From Betaproteobacteria bacterium (GTDB taxonomy: Bacteria > Pseudomonadota > Gammaproteobacteria > Burkholderiales > SG8-39): a stretch of DNA of 20,246 nt. The notes under the pieces were generated by a model. That model saw only the letters and a list, made by a program, of their open reading frames with translations. It had not been told where the DNA came from and ran no database searches. The position numbers and the translations under genes are program-made. Positions 15,170 to 20,246 of this stretch are shown here, piece by piece (within the stretch, counting starts at the first letter, position 1; every line of letters starts with the position of its first letter). The stretch lies in contig SHXF01000075.1 of assembly GCA_009693435.1 (NCBI GenBank), forward strand, positions 1 to 20,246. Reading direction: 5' to 3'.

Positions 15170-15572
15170 GGGATGGAATCAGGAATCGGAGCGGTCTATC
15201 GAATGGCTGCTCGACTACGAAGGACGTGTGCACGTTTTCGAGGGCGGGTATTACGTGAAGTTCGAATTTCGAAAGGTGGCAGAGCAGGCAACCGTGCCTC
15301 ATCGAATCAAGTATTCGATGTCATTGCATGCACCGGATGGGACGCGACTGATGGGATTTGACAACGCACATCCGGTCGAGCGCAAGGCCGGAGCGATGAA
15401 GCGCCGCAGCGCGGCTGCCGATCACTGGCATCGTGATGAGAATGACTCGGGTCGGCCGTACACATTTATAGACGTCCAGACTTTGCTTGAAGATTTCGAG
15501 AAGGAAGTCGAAAGGAAGCTGTCGGAAAAGGGCGTTTCCGTGATTGTTGTCCGCGTGGATCAATCACACTAA
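15168..15572 (+). CDS. TumE-family (DUF6516) putative toxin
   Basis: This is a 134-residue protein resembling the TumE toxin family. The N-terminus ESERSIEWLLDYEGRVHVFEGGYYVKFEFRKV, the SMSLHAPDGTRLMGFDNAHPV core, the HWHRDEN stretch and the closing FEKEVERKLSEKGV follow the family pattern. There is no signal peptide or membrane segment. The catalytic mechanism is not established from the sequence. It is followed 15 nt later by a helix-turn-helix protein on the same strand, the normal partner order (toxin first). The ATG at 15168 has no good Shine-Dalgarno and lies in a palindrome; the conserved N-terminus leaves little room for a later start. Composition is clearly less GC-rich than the metabolic genes on either side, which suggests acquisition. 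Confidence 0.75.
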   Translation: MGWNQESERSIEWLLDYEGRVHVFEGGYYVKFEFRKVAEQATVPHRIKYSMSLHAPDGTRLMGFDNAHPVERKAGAMKRRSAAADHWHRDENDSGRPYTFIDVQTLLEDFEKEVERKLSEKGVSVIVVRVDQSH

Positions 15573-15587
15573 TAGAGAGGTAACGCC

Positions 15588-16031
15588 ATGAATCAGGTGA
15601 GAACTTTTGGAAGCTTGATTGCCGAGTTGAAATCTGTGGCGGCCGGAAAGAAGCCGGCACCTCGCGACGCCAGCGAACGCTCGTATGAATCTCCGTCCGC
15701 CGGCGGTGGAGCATCTTCCCGGCATCCACGAAAAGTGCTTGGCTACGCGGAACTCCAATCCATTGAATCGGTGGCACGCCTGTTAACGCCGGAGAATCGC
15801 GAATTGCTTTCGACTATCGCGAGTCATCATCCTTCATCAGTGACCGAATTGGCCAAAAGGTTAGGACGTGCGCAGTCCAATGTCAGTCGTACTTTGTCCA
15901 AACTGATGAAATTGGGTTTGGTAGAGATCAAGACCGGGGAAGGACAGGCAAAGGCGCCGGTTCTCGTTGTCCAAAAGCTGAGTTGCGAGGTGGATCTTAT
16001 TTCTGGAAGAGTGACTTTGTTCCACCCATAG
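15588..16031 (+). CDS. helix-turn-helix antitoxin-like partner (TumA / HVO_A0114-type DNA-binding protein)
   Basis: This 147-residue protein has a C-terminal winged helix-turn-helix: LTPENRELLSTIASHHPSSVTELAKRLGRAQSNVSRTLSKLMKLGLVEIKTG (about 66-117), followed by a wing and a short strand-rich tail. The N-terminal 55 residues are polar and probably disordered, the usual place for the toxin-neutralising segment. AGAGAGG at 15574-15580 gives a strong ribosome site 7 nt before ATG 15588, much better than that of the toxin, which agrees with higher antitoxin production. It is predicted to bind the palindrome at 15153-15169 and repress the operon. It is the last plus-strand gene before the convergent, decayed restriction genes. 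Confidence 0.78.
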   Translation: MNQVRTFGSLIAELKSVAAGKKPAPRDASERSYESPSAGGGASSRHPRKVLGYAELQSIESVARLLTPENRELLSTIASHHPSSVTELAKRLGRAQSNVSRTLSKLMKLGLVEIKTGEGQAKAPVLVVQKLSCEVDLISGRVTLFHP

Positions 16032-16190
16032 TTTGAAGTGTGCATCCAGCGCCCGCTCCGGCTTTATTGTTTGAATTGCCAGGCCATATTGCTGTTAGTG
16101 CAACACGCTTTTTGTAAATTCGGTTTGAACGATTTTGCGATTTGTGGCTGGCCTACGTTCTTCGGGCGGTTCCATCGAGGCATCATAACC

Positions 16191-16390
16191 GGCCGCGGAA
16201 ATTTGCGAGTCGGGATAACAGCGCTGCTTCAGGTTCGCCCGCAACAACGCCGTCTCAATCGGACGATTGCCCTCGCGCTTGCTCACATCGCCGAATTTGC
16301 GGTAGCCGAGGCCGTCGGACCGCGCCGCTCGGTGAACAGCGCGACCACGTGATTATGTGTGCGGCGTTCGGAACGGGGTTGCTCGTTCAC
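16191..16390 (-). pseudogene. frameshifted N-terminal remnant of type I restriction subunit HsdR
   Basis: From GTG 16390 the minus strand reads [21 protein letters not shown]. After a frame change near 16326-16332 it reads [30 protein letters not shown], then PDSQISAA. This is the characteristic N-terminal region of a class of HsdR subunits (ERRT-N-VVALF, LGY-GD-SKREGNR-IE-LL). Likeness stops abruptly at about 16191; the remaining 900 or so residues, including nuclease and helicase domains, are missing. The GTG overlaps the TGA of the RecG-like gene (GTGA, 16387-16390), so the two were once coupled. No hsdM or hsdS is in the window. The call is by motif recognition. Confidence 0.6.
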
Positions 16391-17097
16391 GGCACCACTT
16401 CCCAGTGTCCGCCCTTGTCTGGCCAGACGCGCTTCAGCCTGCGTGATTCCACCATCTTCGCGACAGCCCGCTCAACAGTACGGCTAGTCTTGCCGATCTC
16501 CGTTGCAACTTCACTGAGACTCAAGGTGGGCCGTCTCGACAATATGGACAGAATTTTCCCCGACATTTTCCCCGACATTTTCACCGAAGTTTTCACCGAA
16601 GTTTTCACCGAAGTTTTCACGCCTGCTTCGGTGAGCTGTTCGCTGCCGTCAGCCGGGCTCACCGCCTGGAGGTAGCCGGACGCAAAGGCGAACTCCAGCC
16701 ACAGGTCGTGCCCGGCCAGACGAATATGCGGTTGCGGTGTTCCGGCGTCGCGGCAATCCTGGAAAATGCGCTGGATGCCGCGACCCCAGGCCTCGATCTC
16801 CCCGGCGCGGAAAAAGGCATTGGCGACATTCGGGTTGTACGGGAGTGAAGCGTGTTCACGCAGGAGATCGTCCAGCCCCCAGCCCTCGGGCAGCACGGCG
16901 GGGTTCCAGATCTTGAGCCCGTCCGCATAAACCCGGATTTGCACAGGGGCGGCCACCGCATAGTCGCGGTGAACGAGCGCGTTGAGGATAGCCTCGCTCA
17001 GGGCGGCGTCGGGCACCGGGAAATATTCGATGCGCTGGATGCGCTCGTAGCGGATGGCGGCCTTGAGATACTTGGTCTGCAGCAAATCGATCGTGGT
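16387..17097 (-). pseudogene. N-terminally truncated RecG-like/AlbA_2-class ATP-binding protein with winged helix
   Basis: The readable part (IDLLQTKYLKAAIRYERIQR, then LNALVHRDYAVAAPVQIRVYADGLKIWNP, NPNVANAFFRAGEIEAWGRGIQRIF) is the C-terminal ATPase-like half (HATPase_c_4) of proteins often annotated as RecG-like helicases or Schlafen/AlbA_2 transcriptional regulators. A Lys-Thr-Ser-Val repeat linker follows, then a winged helix (TLSLSEVATEIGKTSRTVERAVAKM). The N-terminal AlbA/Schlafen domain is missing: upstream of IDLLQTKYL the sequence switches to a flavin monooxygenase piece in another frame. The first ATG (17085) would give 232 residues, so a shortened protein could still be made. Its stop overlaps the hsdR remnant's GTG, suggesting a former restriction-linked operon. 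Confidence 0.72.
16553..16620. repeat. 12-bp in-frame tandem repeat (Lys-Thr-Ser-Val linker)
   Basis: Five full 12-bp copies and a partial sixth (units ATTTTCCCCGAC, ATTTTCACCGAA, GTTTTCACCGAA) occur head to tail. On the minus strand they encode KTSV, KTSV, KTSV, KMSG, KMSG in the linker between the ATPase-like half and the winged helix of the RecG-like protein. Similar KTSV linkers are a known oddity of this protein class. Confidence 0.93.
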
Positions 17098-17278
17098 TGC
17101 GCCGCTCCTGGCCGTAGGTCTCGAGGATGCGCGGATGAGCGCGGCCGGCGAGCACCAAAACCAGTTTCCAGCCGAGGTCGGTCGCGTCGCGCAGGCCGGA
17201 ATTCATGCCCTGGCCGAAGAACGGCGGCTGCAGGTACGTGACGCATGCCGGTCCGAAATCGGCGATTGACCGCGGCAC
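17092..17278 (-). pseudogene. fragment of an MhpA-like FAD-dependent aromatic monooxygenase
   Basis: The minus strand reads QPPFFGQGMNSGLRDATDLG, then WKLVLVLAGRAHPRILETYGQERRNH, the family's FAD-binding/GQGMNSGLRDA-NL-WKL block and the following ETY-QERR. The preceding GDAAH-type residues are degraded (ACVTYL). A TAG stop lies upstream near 17326. The fragment ends near the sequence CGATCGAT (about 17090-17097), where the RecG-like frame begins. It is therefore a scrap of about 60 residues, inserted against another broken gene. GTG 17278 is simply the first start codon in the open frame, not a believable gene start. Confidence 0.65.
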
Positions 17279-17338
17279 CCGGCGGCGGCAATACTCTTCG
17301 AAGGCCCGCTGGATATCCTATCCATGTCAGAGGGAACA

Positions 17339-18643
17339 ATGAAGCTCGGATTTTTCTACTGGCCCTGCGGCCACCACATTGCCGCCTGGCGCCACCCCCA
17401 GGGAACGCCGGATTGCGGCTCCAATCTGCCGCACATCATTTCTCTCGCGAAGACGGCGGAACGCGGCCTGTTCGACATGTTATTCATGGCGGATTCGGTG
17501 ACGTTCTGGCGCGCCGATCTCGATGCGATGTCGCGCGATTCCTGGGGCACCGCCATTGAACCTTTCACGCTGATGTGCTCGCTGGCGCAGCACACGCGGC
17601 ATATCGGCCTGGTCTGCACCGCCACCACCACCTACGATTTCCCCTACTCACTGGCGCGGCGCTTCGCGTCGCTCGACCTGGCCAGCGGCGGGCGCGCGGG
17701 CTGGAACCTGGTCACTTCCGGCAACCGGCTCGAGGCCGACAGCTTCGGCCTGGATCGCCACCCTGACAAGGTGGATCGCTACGAGCGAGCGCGCGAGTTC
17801 GGCCATGTGGTGCGCGGTTTGTGGAATTCCTGGGATGAAGGCGCCTTTGTGCGCGAGCGCGATTCGGGGGTGTATTTCGACAAGTCCCGCCTGCATGTCC
17901 TGGAGCACAAGGGGGCGCACTATCGCGTGCGCGGACCGATGAACGTGGCGCCTTCGCCGCAGGGCGAGCCGGTGCTGGTGCAGGCGGGCGCTTCCGAAGA
18001 CGGCCGCGCGCTCGCCGCCGCGACTGCCGAAGTGGTGTTCGGCGCCCATGTCACGCTCGAGGGCGCCTGCGAATATTACAAGGATGTGAAAGGAAGAATG
18101 CAGGCAGCAGGCCGTGATCCGGACAGTCTCAAGATCATGCCCGGGCTATCTGTCTATGTCGGACGGAGCCGCGCCGAAGCGCATGACAAGCACGCGCAGT
18201 TGCAGGACCTCATCGATCCCGCGGCAGGTTTGCAATTGCTGTCCAAGCGCCTCGATTTCGATTTGAGCGGATACGATATCAACGGCCCGCTGCCGGCGAT
18301 TCCTCCCAGTGCGGTCAGCTCCAGCCGCGTGGCGCTGCTCACCGCGATGGCGCAGCGCGAGAATCTGACAATTCGCGACCTGTACCGTCGTATCGCCGGT
18401 GCGCGCGGTCACATGGAGGTGGTGGGCTCGCCCGCCGAGGTGGTCGACCTGATGGAGCAGTGGGTGAAGGAAGGCGGTTGCGACGGTTTCAACATCATGC
18501 CGCCGGTGTTCCCGGGCAGCCTCGTCGATTTCGTCGACCTGGTGGTGCCGGAACTGCAACGGCGCGGTTTGTATCGCACCCGATACGAGGGCACCACCTT
18601 GCGCGCCAACCTCGGCTTGACACGGCCGGCATGGAAACCGTGA
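17339..18643 (+). CDS. NtaA/SnaA/DszA-family flavin-dependent monooxygenase (luciferase-like)
   Basis: This 434-residue luciferase-fold monooxygenase belongs to the nitrilotriacetate/pristinamycin/dibenzothiophene-sulfone group, which uses reduced FMN supplied by a separate reductase. Family marks in order are: KLGFFYWPCGHHIAAWRHP (start), AKTAERGLFDMLFMADS, EPFTLMCSLAQHTRHIGLVCTATTTYDFPY, LDLASGGRAGWNLVTSGN, the insertion EHKGAHYRVRGPMNVAPSPQGEPVLVQAGASEDGR, and the C-terminal GCDGFNIMPPVFPGSLVDFVDLVVPELQRRGLYR. ATG 17339 is preferred to ATG 17324 because AGAGGG lies 4 nt before it and the family begins at this point. No flavin reductase is in the window. It converges with the Bug gene, leaving 39 bp. 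The substrate is unknown. Confidence 0.9.
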   Translation: MKLGFFYWPCGHHIAAWRHPQGTPDCGSNLPHIISLAKTAERGLFDMLFMADSVTFWRADLDAMSRDSWGTAIEPFTLMCSLAQHTRHIGLVCTATTTYDFPYSLARRFASLDLASGGRAGWNLVTSGNRLEADSFGLDRHPDKVDRYERAREFGHVVRGLWNSWDEGAFVRERDSGVYFDKSRLHVLEHKGAHYRVRGPMNVAPSPQGEPVLVQAGASEDGRALAAATAEVVFGAHVTLEGACEYYKDVKGRMQAAGRDPDSLKIMPGLSVYVGRSRAEAHDKHAQLQDLIDPAAGLQLLSKRLDFDLSGYDINGPLPAIPPSAVSSSRVALLTAMAQRENLTIRDLYRRIAGARGHMEVVGSPAEVVDLMEQWVKEGGCDGFNIMPPVFPGSLVDFVDLVVPELQRRGLYRTRYEGTTLRANLGLTRPAWKP

Positions 18644-18682
18644 CGCAGCGCGGCGTGCGCTCAAGGCCCGGCCTGTTCCGGA

Positions 18683-19669
18683 TTACCTGCCGGGTTGCGA
18701 GACGCTTTCCTTGATGACACGCCCCCAGATCTCGCCGTCGCGACGGATCAATGCGTCGAATTCACGGGCGCCAAGGAAGACCGGCTCGGCGCCCAATTTT
18801 TCGAGGCGCTCGGCCATGTCGGCGCCATGCGCCGCCTTGTCAACTTCGTCGGCGACGCGCTTCACCAGTTCCGCCGGCGTCTTGGCGTGCAAGACAATGC
18901 CAAACCATGCCGGCGATACTTCCGCCTCGGCGAAAGCCTTGCCGGCTTCGGCGATGGTAGGCACGTCGGGAAACGCCTTGGTGCGCCGGGCATTCATCAC
19001 GGCGAGCACTTTGATCTTGCCGCTTCGCGCCGGGCCGATGATCGATGCAGCAGAAAGGATGGCCGCGGATATTCTGCCGGGCATCAGATCGGCCATGATT
19101 TGCGGATTGCCCTTGTAGGGGATGTCCTGCAATTCAGTGCCGGTGACCCGCTTGAACAGTTGCATGCTGAGATAGGGCGTCAAGCCGGCGCCCGGATGTC
19201 CGAAATTGAGTTTGCCGGGTTGCGTTTTCGCCAGCGCGACGAACTCCGCGAGGTCGCGAACCGGCAGGTCGGCCGGCACCACGAAGTAAGCGGAGGACTG
19301 CGCATACATGCCGGCCGCGGCGAAATCACGCACCGGGTTCCAACGCAGGTTCGGATTCAATCCGCCCATAGTGGCGTGACCGGAGGACACCCCCAGCCAG
19401 GTGTAGCCGTCCGCCGCGGCATTGAGCACGGTTTCGGTGCCGATGATGCCGTCGCCACCGGGCCTGGGATCGACAATGACCGACTGTCCCCAGTTGGCGG
19501 AGATGCGCTCCGCGATGATACGGCTCATCACATCGGCGACGCCCCCGGCCGGATAGGGCACGACCAGGCGCACCGGTTTTACCGGGTAGCTTTGCCCGCG
19601 GACGGCGCCCACCATGAGCGCGGCAACGGCAATGGTCAGGAGAGGCAAAAAAACTTTTGATATTTTCAT
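18683..19669 (-). CDS. Bug/TctC-family periplasmic tripartite tricarboxylate-type solute-binding protein
   Basis: This is a 328-residue periplasmic binding protein of normal family length. A signal peptide covers about 1-25 (MKISKVFLPLLTIAVAALMVGAVRGQS). The mature protein starts YPVKPVRLVVPYPAGGVADVMSRIIAERI, with later family marks VDPRPGGDGIIGTE, LQDIPYKGNPQIMADLMPGRIS and KAFPDVPTIAEAG, and it ends REFDALIRRDGEIWGRVIKES. The frame is open to 19780, but ATG 19669 matches the family start and has GGGAGA upstream on the minus strand. No TctA/TctB membrane subunits are nearby, as is typical for the many orphan Bug proteins of betaproteobacteria. The ligand (a carboxylate by family habit) is unknown. 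Confidence 0.92.
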   Translation of the reverse strand: MKISKVFLPLLTIAVAALMVGAVRGQSYPVKPVRLVVPYPAGGVADVMSRIIAERISANWGQSVIVDPRPGGDGIIGTETVLNAAADGYTWLGVSSGHATMGGLNPNLRWNPVRDFAAAGMYAQSSAYFVVPADLPVRDLAEFVALAKTQPGKLNFGHPGAGLTPYLSMQLFKRVTGTELQDIPYKGNPQIMADLMPGRISAAILSAASIIGPARSGKIKVLAVMNARRTKAFPDVPTIAEAGKAFAEAEVSPAWFGIVLHAKTPAELVKRVADEVDKAAHGADMAERLEKLGAEPVFLGAREFDALIRRDGEIWGRVIKESVSQPGR

Positions 19670-19907
19670 CGCGATCGTCTCCCTGGATCGAGCCGCGAAA
19701 TCTTCGCTGCGGTGTCGCGAATCGGCGGCGCTTTTTCCTGCGCAGAAAACTCCGCGGCTAGGTGTTTGTACCCATTCCACGGCGCATTGTACGAGCGGGT
19801 CGCACGCTCCTCCGGAAAACGGCTCTCGAATAGGCAGCAGTGCGGGCCGAAGTGCTCATTGTCTTGAAAAGAATTGTTGCGCAACGCTCGTTATTCCCCC
19901 CGCCCCG

Positions 19908-20114
19908 CTATTCAGCCACGAACCCGGACTGTTTGATAACGGGTCCCCACCTCTCATAGTCCGCCCGGCTGAGCGCGCCGGGCCAGTTATCCACGAGGAC
20001 CGTACGATTGGAACTTGACTTCAACCGCTCTGCCATCAGCCGCGCAACTATGTCCAGCGTTCCCGCCGGCGGCACGCCAATAATTATGCGCAAGGCAGGT
20101 GTACCGCTTCCGAT
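19908..20114 (-). pseudogene. internally deleted and IS-truncated Bug/TctC remnant
   Basis: The minus strand reads LRIIIGVPPAGTLDIVARLM, AERLKSSSNRTVLVDNWPGA, the normal N-terminal part of a Bug protein. It then passes without a stop to ADYERWGPVIKQSGFVAE and TAG (19908-19910), the normal C-terminal end. About three quarters of the gene is missing at a join near 19968-19979. The signal peptide and start are also lost, because the IS end lies directly upstream at 20115. It cannot encode a working binding protein. It is separate from the intact Bug gene 238 bp away, which reads in the same direction. Confidence 0.75.
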
Positions 20115-20246
20115 TGTCTGGACACGCTTTTGCAACTCAGGCCGCCTTTCGCATGGCGTAAGCCTGGCGGACTTCAAGGGGTGACATGAAGCCCATCTTC
20201 TCGAGACGCCAATGGCAATTGTAGCGTTCCTTGAATTCGGCTACGG
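20115..20246 (-). mobile_element. right end of an IS3-like insertion sequence (runs off the window)
   Basis: A transposase C-terminus ends 22 nt inside an element end that reads ...CCAGACA on the minus strand (TGTCTGG at 20115-20121 on plus), which resembles IS2-type ends. The sequence to its left is the Bug remnant, so the boundary at 20115 is well marked. The left end and any target duplication lie outside the window. Confidence 0.65.
20137..20246 (-). CDS. IS3-family-type transposase (integrase core), C-terminal part
   Basis: The last 35 residues are visible on the minus strand: VAEFKERYNCHWRLEKMGFM, SPLEVRQAYAMRKAA, then TGA at 20139-20137. The pattern EFKERYN-HWRLEK-GF-SP-E-R is the usual end of the rve/integrase-core ORFB of IS3-type elements. 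The remainder, including the DDE residues, is beyond the window, so whether it is intact is unknown. Confidence 0.82.
   Translation of the reverse strand, partial: VAEFKERYNCHWRLEKMGFMSPLEVRQAYAMRKAA

Noticed and set aside
16095..16286. A free-standing 63-residue protein
   Set aside because: Its first half is the HsdR remnant read from an internal GTG; the second half has no likeness I can name.
19908..20177. An 89-residue gene spanning the IS boundary
   Set aside because: Its first 21 residues come from the IS, out of frame with the transposase, and the rest is the deleted Bug remnant.

Overview
The window looks like a high-GC betaproteobacterial chromosome, probably Burkholderiales (Alcaligenaceae/Comamonadaceae-like). 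This rests on the c5-like cytochrome c, the Bug/TctC solute-binding protein plus a second deleted copy, the LivKHMGF importer, a VanA-type Rieske oxygenase and an NtaA-type monooxygenase. The assignment is inferred from gene content; there is no rRNA or species marker in the window.

Layout. 1-77 is a tRNA-Arg(CCG). 189-689 is a membrane-anchored cytochrome c, separated by a 13-bp tandem repeat from a convergent acyl-CoA dehydrogenase (839-2005, minus). 2006-2426 is a regulatory gap with two inverted repeats. A plus-strand pair follows: a VanA-like Rieske oxygenase (2427-3452) and a periplasmic branched-chain/aromatic-type binding protein (3516-4688). Facing it is a minus-strand run read from high to low coordinates: M24 peptidase-like hydrolase, GMC oxidoreductase, livH, livM, livG, livF. 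This importer has no binding protein in its own run, so the facing livK-like gene probably serves it. Divergent from the M24 gene is a plus-strand pair, a branched-chain aminotransferase (11310-12224) and an ornithine cyclodeaminase/mu-crystallin family protein (12262-13242). Together this is a catabolic/transport neighbourhood for an unidentified, possibly methoxylated aromatic or amino-acid-like, substrate.

From about 13260 to 17280 the character changes to accessory DNA: more A+T-rich in places, with broken genes and conflict modules. It holds a Fic protein behind a striking palindromic operator, the whole unit bracketed by an 11-bp direct repeat, and then the frameshifted 3' end of a LysR regulator. 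Next come a TumE-like/HTH toxin-antitoxin pair with a palindrome over its start, a degraded N-terminal piece of a type I restriction HsdR subunit, an N-terminally truncated RecG-like/AlbA-type ATPase-winged-helix protein whose stop overlaps the hsdR start (GTGA), and a fragment of an MhpA-like flavin monooxygenase fused out of frame at its broken end. This reads as the remains of a small defence island.

From 17339 metabolic genes resume: an NtaA/SnaA/DszA-type flavin monooxygenase convergent with an intact Bug (TctC) binding protein. The right edge holds a second Bug gene reduced to its two ends by an internal deletion, then cut by the end of an IS3-like element whose transposase C-terminus runs out of the window.

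Four short-period tandem repeats (one of 13 bp, three of 12 bp) recur across the window. Two of them lie inside coding sequence and lengthen protein tails or linkers.
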